Of a stretch of DNA of 64,000 nucleotides, positions 12,540-24,440 are shown in pieces. The DNA lies in NCBI GenBank assembly GCA_034670405.1, contig JAXDDX010000004.1:6919001-6983000 (forward strand), read 5' to 3'. Each line of letters begins with the position of its first letter. Positions within the stretch are counted from its first letter, which is position 1. The stretch comes from Hoplostethus atlanticus (lineage: Eukaryota > Chordata > Actinopteri > Trachichthyiformes > Trachichthyidae). The notes under the pieces were generated by a model that searched no databases, was not told where the DNA came from, and saw only the letters and a list, made by a program, of their open reading frames with translations. A program made the position numbers and the translations under genes.

Positions 12540-12890
12540 ACATTTAGCTACATCTTTTAATGATTGTAACACAACACATACTCTGGCATTTTATAATAAA
12601 ACACATTGTTGCATAAGGAGCACCTCTATGTAATGTAATGTAATTTAATGTAAGGTATGTAATATGCTATCAGCTATGTTTGCTAACAGTTCAATTGCTA
12701 ACCTTAACCAGCAAGGGCTAGCCTAACATTACTATTGTATTCTCCATAGAAGAAATTAAGGCAGGCAATGAACTAGGGAGCTACAGAGCTGACATCACAT
12801 TCAAATAAACTGCTAATGAATTAGATCTATTTGTCATCACCATGAATGCACCACGAGAAGGTACAGAATCTGTACTTGAGTCCCTTTAAT
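12540..12890 (+). repeat. Dispersed repeat, copy 1 (uninterrupted)
   Basis: Two blocks here match a second locus at 55650-56800. The first runs from 'atgattgtaacacaacac' to 'attgttgcat'; the second runs from 'attctccatagaag' through 'catcacattcaaataaa' to 'gtacagaatctgtacttg'. In this copy the blocks are about 110 bp apart; in the other they are separated by almost 0.9 kb more. The family is unknown and no coding potential is seen. Confidence 0.7.
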
Positions 12891-13197
12891 GAAATACCAT
12901 GTACACTGCTTCCCCATCTATCCTATGGTCCTCAGTCATGGCAACACACCACAGACCACAGACCATTGGCCGAGACATGTAAAAACATCACTGCACTGAA
13001 AACTCAACTCTCAACTCAAATCTTATGACCCCACTGTTGCTGTACATGCGTCATAGAGAAAATAATTTCAAAGGACTGGACTGCGAAACCAGTCTGTAGC
13101 TAGTTCCCACACGTTCACCCCTCTTCCGCCTCTTCTAGGGAGAGAGGATAGAAGCAAGGATAAAAGTGTCCATTTCAACCTTAAAGCCCAGCCCATA

Positions 13198-13262
13198 AAG
13201 TGTGTGTTGTGCGTGTGTTGTGTGTGTGCGTGTATGTGTGTGTGTGTGTGTGTGTCTGTGTG
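13198..13262. repeat. TG-rich microsatellite
   Basis: Mostly TG dinucleotides with a few C or A interruptions. Confidence 0.9.
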
Positions 13263-13763
13263 ACTGCACGCTTGCATGTGTGCACAAAGTCATGTGCTTC
13301 ATTCCCTCATTAACATTTCTATAACTTAAAGAGCTTGTTAATTAGCTTTCATAGGGCTAGTATTGATTTAATTAGAGATAAAATAAAACGGGAGACGGAA
13401 GAAAAATCCCAGTATTTAATGAACTAACAAGAACCTCCTTTCCGTGCATGAGTATGGATCATCTAAAATTACTTTAAGATGCATTATTCTTACTTAAAAG
13501 TAGACCATAAGAAGTACTCTCTTGAGATATATTATATCAAAGCAAAACTGATGTAGAAAAATTATAATATAGTTAAAGGGAACTTTTAAAGGAAGGTGGC
13601 AGACACACTTAGCCTTGTCTATATATACCATAAGCCTGGATTGTGTACCTATTTGGGCAGTGTATAACACTGAAGATCATTCTGACCATTCTGATCGTCT
13701 CTGTCAAGGAGAACCAAAGGGGGCAGTGAGTTTAGAATGGGAAAGAAATATTTAAAAGGTCAA

Positions 13764-13801
13764 ATATATATATATATAAAATACAATATATATATATATA
13801 C
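13764..13801. repeat. (TA)n tracts
   Basis: Two TA runs separated by a short spacer. Confidence 0.9.
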
Positions 13802-13814
13802 AAATTTTCAAACT

Positions 13815-13885
13815 TTGAAACACCATAACTGCTACACCACTAAATTTGGTGAAACTTGGAGGGATGATGCATGTGTTGCCTGTAG
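13815..13885. repeat. Single unit of a short fish repeat family
   Basis: The order 'accataactgctacaccact', 'ttggtgaaacttggagggat' and 'gatgcat' matches in style the units at 24130-24440, where the same 'aaacttggg..gatgatgcat' order recurs. It seems to be one isolated unit of that family. Confidence 0.45.
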
Positions 13886-14739
13886 ACAATGCTCTGACAA
13901 CTCATCCCCTCATTTTTTACTTTAAGTAACAGTTGATCAATACATGTATCCTTATCCCTCATCAAAGGCTGATTCAATACATCTTTATTCTACAAAATAT
14001 CAGGTCAATTAAACTAAATAAATCAATACAATGAAGTAAATGAAACTAATTATGGCAAGTGGGTGAAATCAACTTGATGAATAAACTAAACTGAGTACAC
14101 TTTAAAAGATGTGTGCTCATTTCATTAAATTGTGGATGGATTTCTAAACCATACAGGGGGTTTAAAAGCTGAGACTAGAGATTTAAACATTGACAATTTT
14201 TTTTAAATTTCCCACCCAATGGCCCCCTCTGTGCTCCATAGAAAGAGCATCAGTGTGATGAAGCAGTAATGTATAAATGGATTTTAACAGAGGGGTGTCA
14301 CTCATCCCCTCAGGGGTTCAATTACAATGTTTTCAAACACCACTGTCTCTGAGTTTTGAGGCACTTTCCTTTCACAATGTGGTCTAAAGCCCCACAAGCC
14401 AATAGGTTATAAGAAGGGTTATACACCTACAACCATCCAAAACACCTTTATTATTAATGTCCTCAATACTATTTATGTATTCAGCTCAGGGGCCAAAACC
14501 TTCTAAAGAGTCTGAACACTGTCTATGTGGGAAAAAGTGAAACTTACAAGTCGTTCTTGTACAATTGAGATAATTTCAAGTTTATTCAATTATACTGAAA
14601 TTAAACTATTACTAATTTTTATGTTGGACCACCTGGGACTCCCTCAAGGGCCCCTGGAGGTCCCCGGATCCCGCTTTGAGAACCTCCGCTATGCATAGTC
14701 ATAGAGGGGCGGACTGTCAAAGAAATTCGCTGAATTATT

Positions 14740-15360
14740 TGGAAAAACTAAAGTGGTTGGATACAAATGCACGCACAGTGTGTGGCGGGCGCGCTCCATA
14801 TTTCCTGCAGCCAGTGCCCTCCTAACCTTCTACATAGAAACGCACGTTTTAATGCAACTTGTTGACGTTTTTTTAATATCCCCAGGAACCGATGGAAGTG
14901 GGTTTCGTATCGCATCAGCACCGGGAAGCCCCTGTCCGTCTCCCCGGGGGTTAAGTTGTTGTTGGAGGCAACCTACAACGTGCTGCGCCTCGAGGCACCA
15001 GATGGAGCAACCTGCTACTACACCTTTTCTACTTTTTAAACACGTTAGAGAGATTTGACTGTGGTCATAGCGGTTGTTATCAAGTCATTGAATGGCCTGG
15101 ATGTAATGACATATGGATGCTTACTGAGTCGCTGAAGTTTGCGGGACTATTGAAATACCGCTTTTAAACATAGTCCATATAAACCGGATTCTCCGTGTAG
15201 CCTATAAACTGCAGACGCACTCTACCTTATAGAGCTGTGAAGCAACCTCAGCACTTAGCAGTAACATCTAGCTGTCTGCTGAACCCTTTGAATGTAACGA
15301 TTTGTATACTGGACGTGCGTAAATGAAGGACATAAAAGCTGGGATTCCCTGATTGTCTCT
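14740..15360 (+). promoter_or_regulatory. htr1d: Candidate promoter/first-exon region of htr1d
   Basis: Base composition changes here from AT-rich to mixed, with CpG dinucleotides (gcgggcgcgctcc, ccccggggg, cgctgaagtttgcggg) that are scarce in the flanks. TATA-like boxes occur at about 15178 (ATATAAAC) and 15331 (CATAAAAG). A strong splice donor follows at 15421. The next good acceptor that leads into a gene on the same strand is the htr1d exon at 34174. Assignment to htr1d is inference from order and strand. Mammalian HTR1D, as I recall, also has a distant non-coding first exon. Confidence 0.4.
14887..15039 (+). CDS. Coding-like 50-codon open frame after a splice-acceptor-like site
   Basis: After a T-rich tract ending in 'atatccccag' (AG at 14884-14885), a frame stays open for 50 codons to a TAA at 15037-15039. 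It has balanced, protein-like composition (NRWKWVSYRISTGKPLSVSP at the start). The frame has no ATG near its beginning, so it would have to be a terminal exon of something unknown. The same bases may simply be part of a GC-richer promoter. No family recognised. Confidence 0.2.
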   Translation, partial: NRWKWVSYRISTGKPLSVSPGVKLLLEATYNVLRLEAPDGATCYYTFSTF

Positions 15361-15420
15361 ATTTTTGCCTTTTGCCAAAGAGCAAGCAGAGGGGAAATCA
15401 TCACCACATGGGGAAACATG
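15361..15420 (+). other. htr1d: Candidate non-coding first exon (end) with strong donor
   Basis: AACATG|GTAAGT at 15420/15421 is a close match to the vertebrate splice-donor consensus. The exon start is not visible; a position about 30 bases after the TATA-like CATAAAAG at 15331 is assumed. Joined to the acceptor at 34173/34174, it would give a 5' UTR exon for htr1d. The link needs transcript data. Confidence 0.35.
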
Positions 15421-16985
15421 GTAAGTTTAACCAACATTATTTTTTTTAAATTGTCCTCTCCAAGAATACGAATCCGTGTATGTTACCATTACGCATGGAT
15501 GTCTGAAGGCGCAGTGTCTAAGGAAACAATATTTCCTTATGGGATATTAACGAAATCTTAATGACTATATAAGATTATATTATGAGTCGGTAAGGAATAA
15601 TGAAGTAAATTCTTAACACTGCCCTTACAAAACAACTAGACTAATTCTATAATATATATTTTAAAAGGATACCATACAAATATCACAGCCAAACTTTAAA
15701 ATACCATGCAGCTACTATATATTAAATCCCGCGATTAGGAGATAAGACATGCCATAAAGCACGATAAGGTCACTGTAAACTCTGTATTGACTACAACACT
15801 TTAAAGTCCCTATACGAATAGGAGATAAAGAATACCACAAAGGGTGATGGGGTTCATGGTGACCCCATCACTCACTGTTGAGTACCACAGACACACACTG
15901 AGTCCCTGTACGGATATTACAGGAGCATTACACTGGTTGTATGGTGTTAGGATGTGTGTGAGAGAGACAGAAATACAACTATATAAACCCCCGCAGATAA
16001 CCACAGTGCGAAGAAGCCCGAGTGCGCTGAAATTAATTGCAGTCAAACAGGGAGGATGCTGGCTTCAAAGGAAGGACATAATCGCGTTAAAAGGCAAATA
16101 AATCACTTGATCACAAAAAATGCAGTGGACACAATTTATAGTGTTGACATATTTCAACTCGCCAAGGTCATTAATTGCACTCACTAAAAACTTGCTGTAT
16201 GGAGACCTGCGCCCTGTTCCCTGGTGTTCTCACATATTCATGACCTTGGCAGAGTCCTTTATATCAAAATATTCATAATATGGAGAGGAGTGGGACATTT
16301 TTCTGATGCCTCAACTGTCATTATAAAAGTTTGGACCTCCTTGACTTTGGCAAATACTGTAAATATCCAGTTATTACATGCAGGGTTAAGTTGATGGCAG
16401 GCTGGAACCATATACAAAGCTTATTTAATAATGAAGGTCTATGGCTCACCTCCAGCCCAGTTGTGACATATTGCTGCTGCTGAGTGGAGTGACTGTGATG
16501 TCATAATAATGGGGTCAGGACCTTATAGGGTTAGTAGGTCACAGGTCAAGGCCAGGGCTGTGGGTAAATGGTCTGTGCAGCTGGTGGACATTATAACCAT
16601 GCATGTTGAGTAGACTGGAGAGGCAACATTGTGATTGTGTTGTAGAGATGATTTGGAGTCACGCTGAATGAGGAATGATGCAAATAAATGTCAGATTTTT
16701 ATCACCCTCATATTCTAAACCATTTCCGTTAGCTGTCAGTGGCATGAGTTAAGCATGCAAGTCTCAAATGTCTTCATGCGTCAGCTTTCAGTCCTTCTCC
16801 AAGCTTCATTCTCCAAGACCTGAGTATAGACTCTCCAAGGTCACTCCCATCTGACCACCTTCTCCATTTTGAAAGGTGGAGAGGGGATTCAAGTATTTCA
16901 AGATTGAATGATGTGAGAAGATTCAGTTCGTGCCATTACTGGGTAGTGGCTCAGGAGGAGAGGCGAGCAACCCAAAATCCTATAT

Positions 16986-17029
16986 AGCATTAAGAGCCAC
17001 CTCAGTCCATTTGAGGTGGCTTTAGTGCT
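16986..17029. repeat. Imperfect hairpin (44 nt)
   Basis: The arms GCCACCTCA and TGAGGTGGC pair perfectly around the 7-base loop GTCCATT. The pairing continues outward through G-U wobble and one bulge to AGCA/TGCT, giving a stem of about 18 pairs. It is shorter than a typical microRNA precursor. Confidence 0.6.
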
Positions 17030-17208
17030 CTCAAGCTCTTTGAAAACTCACCTCAGTCTCTCTTTGCAGTGTGCTTTAAGTAGATCACTGATGTGAGAGA
17101 TTCTGAGCGAAGGTAAGAGAGCCACAATCACAGTACTCGGTCGAAAAATATTTTCAGCTCAAAATGTCCTTCCATTTTGTTGGGAGACCTACACACATGT
17201 AGAGGTGT

Positions 17209-17286
17209 GTTCTCTCTCTCCCTCTCTCTCTCTCTCTGTCTCTCTCCCTCTGTCTTTCGCTCACTCACACACACACACACACACGC

Positions 17287-17317
<31 letters not shown>
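17209..17317. repeat. Compound (CT)n-(CA)n microsatellite
   Basis: An imperfect CT tract to about 17258 is followed directly by an imperfect CA tract to 17317 with two CACG interruptions. Confidence 0.95.
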
Positions 17318-17721
17318 TTCACCTTAACTATCTTCAGGGTGTGACTGAAGAGAGAACTTTTCATGGATAATCCATTAAAATGACTGCTATCCATATCACT
17401 ACACCACTCACTCTACTTAATAATGATGGTGAAATTAAAAGCTTTAGAAACAAGGAATCTTGGGACACATGCTACTGATACTGTTGATATTTTCTTAGAC
17501 AATCATAGAGGATTTTTTTCCTTCACATCACAAAGAGAACTCATTTGTGTCTCATTAGGCGATGTATAAAATTATCTTTTCATAATTAATGTGGGAACAG
17601 CATGCTTCATGATTTCAAGAGCACACCCCATGCCCAAAGAGGACTATTACTCTCTTATAACATAATTTTTCCTGTAGAAGATATAGGGGCAGACATTCAC
17701 TTTCACCTTTTCAGTAAACAT

Positions 17722-17742
17722 TTCTCTCTCTCTCTCTCTCTC
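17722..17742. repeat. (TC)n microsatellite
   Basis: About 10 uninterrupted TC units. Confidence 0.95.
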
Positions 17743-20700
17743 TTGCTCACTCTCTGGGAGGTACGCTCACCTACAGAATGTCCAGCTGAGATTGTGCCTC
17801 TAGTCTACAGGACATTCACTCCTCTGGACAGCTAAATCACTGTGATCAGTCAGGGACAAGTGAATTGATACTGGCAGTCTGGAGGATGTAAGGTGAGTGA
17901 AGCGGACTCAAACTCACAACTCACAAACATCTCATCGCAAACACATCCGTACAGCTACACGCACACACAGACACACACACACACACAGTCATAGTAAAAT
18001 CTGGATTTACTGGACTTTCCTCACACCTTCATTGTGATTCATGGGCCGTGACATAGATATGTATAGCTCACCCTGTAGAATGTAATGCATATTTATGGCA
18101 TGCATGATAAGAGTTGATGTGACTCAAGAGCTGGAGATTATTGCATTAAGGGCCTGAGTTTAAAGTGAGGAAACAAAAAGCAGATATATGCAGCTGAATG
18201 AAATCATCCCACAGTTTTAACATTTGTATGGCACTGTTGGTTCCATACCCCATGATATATAGACTTGCAAATGCACATGTCCATGTTCACACACACACGT
18301 GCGCATGCACACACACACTCCATGCACACGCACTCATACTTATTCAACCAACCCTTTCTCCATTTCATGATTCGCTTCTTTTCATAAAATCCTCTCATCA
18401 CTTGTTATCCAGCTGAGTTTTCTTTTTAACACCAGAATTAGAGCGATCCAGAAAATTTAGACTACATCTGTGGTAATCCCATTGGATTTTAATCCAGGAT
18501 TATTCACAGGGGATTGGACTCGGTTTGAGACAACCACCAGTTTGTCGGTCACGGTCCTTTTTCTGTTCATCACCATTTTCAAAAACATTTTTTGAAAGCA
18601 TAAAATCTACTTCATTGTGCCGTCCCTGGGCATGTTAATCATGCTTTTGTTTTTATTCAGGGTGATTTTAACCTCAGTAACCTTTTACATTGTGTCTGTT
18701 TTAGTAATTTTTGTATTCCTTAGATTTTCCATCTCCCTCTCTCTTTGTCAATCTCTTTGTTGGTCTCTTTTCTCTCCTCTATATCTTTCTTCCCCACTCT
18801 TTCCCCATGGTGCAAGACATGGGTATCACAAGCCAAATTCAGGTCTGCCAATCAGACACTTAACCCCTATATGCCAGTGAACTATGTGATACTTGCCAAA
18901 ATAGTGTTCTTTGTTTTGTTTCCTTTGGTTTATTGAGTAGTATATAATCAAGATAAAAGTAAGTAACAGTTCAATACTGTGAACATTTAGTTACACATTT
19001 TCACACAAACTGGATTTTTTGTTAAACTCTCACAATCCATTCCTTGTATTCAAGATGATCATCTGATTGGCTCTCTCCCATACTGCACACTCCCCCATTT
19101 ATGTCCCTCTCTTCACCCACATTTCAGTTGGCAGTGTTGATGCTGATGAGATTAGTCAATCTTTGGCTAACTAGTTTAACAGTGTGTGTGCCGATCGCCG
19201 ATTGAAGTGATGCACTTTGCGGGTTACAGTGCCTCCTCACTGCTAGCCTGACATTTATTGATTTTTTCCCTCCATAGTTTGTTCCGAGGTAACGCCAAAT
19301 GGTGTGCTGTCATATTGAGTGATGCTCGCTTGCCAAGTGTTAGTCGTGCTAATGTGTGTAAGATTTCCAGTGGCGTGACAAAAATGGTGAATATTTTAGT
19401 TACAACTAGAATGTGCTAACACAGCAGTTTTGCAAAACATGTGTGGAATTAATTAAGTTTGGGTAATGCTAACGAATACTACAGTATAACAATATAGTAG
19501 AGTGGATCTATTCTTCTTGGCAATACATTGGGTGAATGATGTGGTGGTTATCCTGGTTATTCCAGGACTGAAGTAACTTAACTACAGCAACAGTTGATGC
19601 TGCACACCTAGCAAGGCGCCGTGGGACTGTACAGCAGCTGGACTTGTTTCATCCCCTTTCTCTTTTTATCTCATCCCATCTCATTTCTTCCTGTTTCAGA
19701 TCTTTCTCTCGCGGTATCCTTCCATCTCTGTGTAATCAATGTCCAGGCTGTCAATATAATTACAGCTGCATCCTAAGACTGGGCACTCCAGATGAAAGCC
19801 TGGTAATTATGGATACAATTTATCACTCCCCATGATAATGACGCCTATGTCAGAACCCATACAGGCCTCTATTCTCTTATTGTGCAATCATGGCGACAGC
19901 ACAGCGAGTCACGCTATTAGTGGTCAATGGTGATGCTTTAAGGTTGAGTGCTTGTTGAAAGATGCCTGTCTCCATTACTTGAAGCCAGGTTAGGGGAGGT
20001 GGCTGTCTCACATTATCCAAGAGCCTCTAATTGATTGCCTGAAAGCCTGTAGAAGGAAAGGTTAGAGGGGTGGGAAAATGCCTCAACACTGTAAAGAAAA
20101 ATATAAGATTTCTATAGAACTCATCTTAAGTCTACTTGAGTCTACTATCTCTCTTCTACTTGAGCCATAATACGTACTGTATGAGGTAAGACACTGTAGA
20201 TAAGATTCAAATAGTCTCAATGTTAAATTAAAGCCTCTAATGAAGGTCCTTCTTCTTGTCCCTGTTTTCATGTTGTAGTTACAGCTATTTTTAAAATGCT
20301 GTTCAGGTGAGGAGAATACTTTATACAGCACTTATTTATGGCAGTCCCTATCCTGATAGTTTTGCTGTCCTACGAAAGTTACGAAAGCTACGAAAGACGT
20401 GCTTTTTTCTTTTGGCTGCCCCAAACCATGGAGAAAAAACAGGGGTGGTGATTGTGTTAGTGGGGTAATGTTCATCCATATTCTATAATAATAATACTAC
20501 AATGTCAGCAGAATAAGATTCAACTGCAGTTAGACATCATGCACGCCCATATCGGCCTAGGCCAGACTCAAATCCTCACATGCTACAACTATAGGACTAC
20601 TAATGCCAGTCAATGTGTTGCTGGGAATGTTGAGAGCTTTGTGACAGGTACAGTGTTTGAGCTTTGAAATAAAATAGGGATATAAATTAAAATGAAGCCG

Positions 20701-20918
20701 TGGTAAAGATTGGGAACTTAAATTAGGCAATGGCACTGGCTAGCCCAGGCCCTTATGCTGTGCTAGGTAGCTGAAGGTTTACGGTTTGCCCAATGGATGG
20801 GTTGAGGTCGACTTCTGGTGTTTAAACAAGTTAGAAGGTCTGTCTTTGTATTGCAGTAAAATCAGTCAAAACAAGGTGCTGCTGTGAGTACACTGTGTTG
20901 TTTTGAGATGCTTTGTTA

Positions 20919-20956
20919 GCAATAGGGACACTCTGATATCAGAGTGTCCCTATTGC
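20919..20956. repeat. Perfect 38 bp palindrome
   Basis: The left arm GCAATAGGGACACTCTGAT (20919-20937) is followed without any spacer by its exact reverse complement (20938-20956), centred on GATATC. Pairing stops at the next base on each side. Confidence 0.97.
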
Positions 20957-21664
20957 AGAAAAGGAAATGACTGTTCGTCTTCGTCTTTGTTCTCTCTTCT
21001 TGTTGTGTAGGGTTGTTAAAAAATACCGAAAAACCCAATATTGACATATCTGTCAACCATAGCCTTTTGCTGACTATAATGCTTTCCTTCCAAAGTACAC
21101 TGGCAAGAAAATGCCACCTTCTACCTGTGAAATATGGCCAACTTTGTAAATGTACCTATACAATTTACTTACAACTCATTATGTGAGTGAACAAAACAAC
21201 GAGTGAGTAGACAGACTTGTTGATCTCCTTCATATTGTTAATAAAGTACTCCAGAGATAAGACAACATACCCACTGCACCCCAGATAGCAACCTGTCAAT
21301 ACCCTCAGCATCCCAGTGCTGATAACAAGGAGGTGAGGCAGGTTCCTACAAACACCCAGCCAGCCAGGGAACGAATTGAGCATGCAAGTCTCTTAAGTCA
21401 GCTTGTCTGTCTAACATAGATATATTTCCCAGACCTCCTGTGTATCTTACCACAAATCAAGTGTGTACGCATGGTGCCTCGAAAGGCTCCTGGAAAATAT
21501 GAGGTCAAGGCAGACAGAGCTCTCATTTTTAACCCTACAAGACCAGGAGTTGAGACAATAGAAATCTGTGGCTCTAGTCTGGTTCTGAATGGAGGCTTTT
21601 TGAAAACTGTTAGGAAATTGAATTTACCTCTCCCTTGTTATGTCCATTAGTACGTTACTGTGAG

Positions 21665-21785
21665 GTTTCACAGAAAGTATACAACTGCCCTGTGATGGAC
21701 AGGCAACCTGTCTAGGATGTTTCCCTGCCTTCTGTCCAATGTATGCTGAAATAGGCTTCAAGCGCCTGTCACCCTGAATGAAAAT
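21665..21785 (+). mobile_element. Fish LINE/SINE 3' end-like fragment
   Basis: The run 'ccctgtgatggacaggcaac', 'ctgtctaggatgtttccctgcctt' in short form, and 'ctgaaataggcttcaagcgcc' matches the well-known fish motif of 'tggcgacctgtccagggtgt' and 'gctgggataggctccagc'. It has decayed at several positions. Only the core is recognisable. Confidence 0.6.
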
Positions 21786-22079
21786 ATGTAACAACCCATG
21801 GTCGATTTTTATAGCAGTATGGTCTCATCTTGACAATGCCTTCTGTATTTCACAAACTTAATTATAATTCTTTTGTTTGTTTCTTCTTCAGAGTCAAGAA
21901 TCACTGTTCCTTGTATTCAGAACTTGGCTTATCAACAGTTTCTCAGAGTTGGGCAATGTCTCCAAATTTGCAATGCTATATGGATGTATGTCGGTTAATT
22001 GACACTAAAATCAATACACCATCTCCATAAACATTAGAGCTGTCTCTGCAGAACTCACAAACCAACCAACGCTGTATAT

Positions 22080-22503
22080 TTGCTTTATACTTTCTGAAAT
22101 ATCAGAAATCTATCAGAATTTCTTCTCTGAGCTTATAATTAAAAGTCATCACAACTCTTGCATATTGTTCAATGTATCAACTCAGCATTAAACTCACCAG
22201 TTACAGTATTAAAGCCTCCACAGAGAAATGTCAAGAGTTTCTTTTTTTCCTTTACCAAAAAGGTTGAGAACAATTGACTCCAAATCTCCACTCCTGCCTG
22301 GAATGTATCTGTTATCTCAGAACATAATGCTGTTTTAAGCTCATTTCCCGATCATATTTAAGACTGAAACTGTTGTCTCATATGAGATCAAATGAGATAG
22401 ATGCCCTCCCCACCAAGTTTCTCAGAAAGCTGCTTGATACTGTTGGCCCCAGCATTTTATCAATCATAAACAATTCTCTGGCCACTGGTACTTTACCTTA
22501 CAG
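22080..22503 (+). pseudogene. L2-like LINE reverse-transcriptase remnant, 5' part
   Basis: Translated in pieces across frameshifts, this gives the familiar L2 order: a C-Q-E-F..FF.KK segment near 22230, then at about 22400 residues 'LPTKFLRKLLDTVGPSILSI' followed by INNSLATGTLPYS. This is the conserved run before the fingers/palm of L2-type reverse transcriptases. Several stop codons break the frame, so it is a dead copy. It is interrupted at 22503/22504 by a MITE and resumes in register at 22693. Confidence 0.85.
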
Positions 22504-22684
22504 CAGTGGTCCTCAAATCTGGGCCTGGGGGTCCAGAGTACTGCTGGATTTCTATTCTGCCAGGTAGTTTCCATTCTAGCTGTCTAATCAGGGATTGATT
22601 AAGACCTGGGATGCCAGGTGAATGCAATTAGGAGACAAATCCAGCAGCACTCTCGACCCCGAGGCCCAGATTTGAGGAACTCTG
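22504..22684. mobile_element. hAT-type MITE, 181 bp, nested in LINE
   Basis: The element starts CAGTGGTCCTCAAATCTGGG and ends with the inverted equivalent; the two ends match over about 48 bp with a handful of differences. The flanking octamers CCTTACAG (22496-22503) and CCTTATAG (22685-22692) are an 8 bp target-site duplication with one change, diagnostic of the hAT superfamily. Removing the element restores the LINE reading order (TGTLPYS then FKHARVQPLLKK). It has no coding capacity. Confidence 0.92.
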
Positions 22685-22692
22685 CCTTATAG

Positions 22693-23700
22693 TTTTAAAC
22701 ATGCAAGAGTTCAACCCCTCCTTAAGAAAGCTTTGAAGCTTTTAATCCTTAATAATTATCTCTAAGCTGACATTTTTATCACACGTTCTTGAGAAAGTAA
22801 GTGTTAGCCAACGGAAATCATTTTTAAACATTTTCGAGAGGAATGGAGGGAATGCAGGAGTTCAATTTTAATCCTTTTACACCTCAGTGTCCTTGGAAAC
22901 CATTGACCATCCAATTTTAATTGAATGCCTTAAGCACTCCTTACCTTACCAACAGAACCTTCTCCGTCACCAGTGGCAACTCATCCTCATCTTCAGCAAA
23001 CTCAATTCTTGGTCCAATATCGCTGTACATGCTACCTACAATGTTTCATTTCACCACAATGCCGATGATACCTCACTATACCTCCTGTTAAAACCCAATC
23101 ATCCAAACAGCCTTGACACTCTAAACAATTGCCCCCATGACATCAAATACTGGAAGTTTTTACAACTCAATAGCAAATCTGAAATAATTGTATCTGACCC
23201 TCCCAGCTCCAGAACTATGATTCAAAACAAACTAGGTACTGTCTTACGACATTAAATCAGTGGCCAGAAACCTGGGGGTGGTTTTGACATTGATCTGACT
23301 TAATGATGATCAGCAAGAAGGCAGTGCAGGAACACATCAAAAATCCTCAGTGAACTTGGAGAAAGTCTTTCATATTTTTACAGTATATCAAGAGACCACA
23401 TCACCCCAATATTAGCATCTTTACAGTTTCAGAATTGATTTCAAGATTTTGCTGATTACTTTTAAAGTTCAGCGAGGTCTAGCCCTTTGCTGTACCGCAG
23501 ACTATAACCTCCCCATGAACCCCCTGAGAACCTCTGGCATAACTCTTCTAATGGTTCCTCAGTCTAGACTCAAGACTAAAGCTGACTAGGCATTTGCCAT
23601 TAAGGCCCCTAGATTGTGAAACGGATCAAGAACACATTTTTTAAATTTCTTCTTCAGACTCATTTATATAAATTATTAATTGTTATGTAATGATTTATAT
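22693..23700 (+). pseudogene. L2-like LINE reverse-transcriptase remnant, 3' part
   Basis: The order continues with FKHARVQPLLKK. Near 22890 comes LETIDHPILIECLKH, a decayed form of the L2 'L.AAFDTIDH.IL' motif. At about 23050 comes FHHNADDTSLYLLLKPN, where the catalytic Y-A-D-D has become N-A-D-D. The stretch from about 23230 to 23650 corresponds to the thumb and C-terminal part. Multiple frameshifts and stops are present. The 3' end is uncertain, around 23700, in AT-rich sequence. Confidence 0.85.
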
Positions 23701-24129
23701 ATATTTTTTTTACCTACAGTGTACATGTACTTTGTAAACTCTGTCTTTAGATATGTTCTAACTTCATTATTATTTTATTCTTTAATATATCCTTATTCTT
23801 ATTTGTAGTCCTTTTCATGTGGGAAACCTAAAGTCTCAAAAGGCCAAAAGTGTTTCATGTTTTCATCTTCAGCCCACTTGCCTATCCACATCCTGTCCTA
23901 TCCTCATCCTCTGAGCTCTCTTGGACGGATGACTCTGTTTCCCTAATTTTTGATGAATCACTGGCTCTTCACTTCTTCACTCAAACATAGAAGACAATGA
24001 TCAAAACACTTCTTTTTGTCATCATTCATTGACATGAATTTCAATTGCAGTGTTACATCAAATTTAGATTTATTGATATTGTTGGCCGTTTGGAAACTGC
24101 ATCCTCCTCCTATTCATTCCTTCATCTGT

Positions 24130-24440
24130 CCTTCACACACGATATCTCAGACACCGCAGATCCGTTTTTGACAAAACTTGGGGCATGATGCATCTCACCT
24201 TTTTCAATGTAGCATTTTCAAAATTACACTGACTGACCCAAGGAGGACCCTGCAATGTTCTTTTGTTTGTCCATGTGTCATCTGCAATATACACCACTGA
24301 TTTCATTGTGACGTTACCTATAGAGTATCCATGGGATTTTGATTACATTTTGGGGAAATGATGCATCTCACCACTGCACTCTAGCATTTTCAAAATGTAC
24401 CCAGATGGGCCCAAGAGGGTGCTACAATAATGCCAAGATG
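24130..24440. repeat. Tandemly duplicated ~175 bp repeat unit
   Basis: The words 'gatgatgcatctcacc' (near 24186 and again near 24359) and 'tagcattttcaaaat' recur with a spacing of roughly 173 bases, each followed by 'gaccca' or 'gggccca' and then 'agg..ctgcaat/ctacaat'. This indicates two diverged tandem units. One related isolated unit is at 13815-13885. Confidence 0.6.

Larger units (their letters stand above)
11901..14700. other. Non-coding stretch with one dispersed repeat and microsatellites
   Basis: This holds the repeat copy at 12540-12890, a TG-rich tract at about 13198-13262 and two TA runs at 13764-13801. It also holds one unit of a short repeat family near 13810-13890. No gene-like frame was found. 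Confidence 0.5.
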
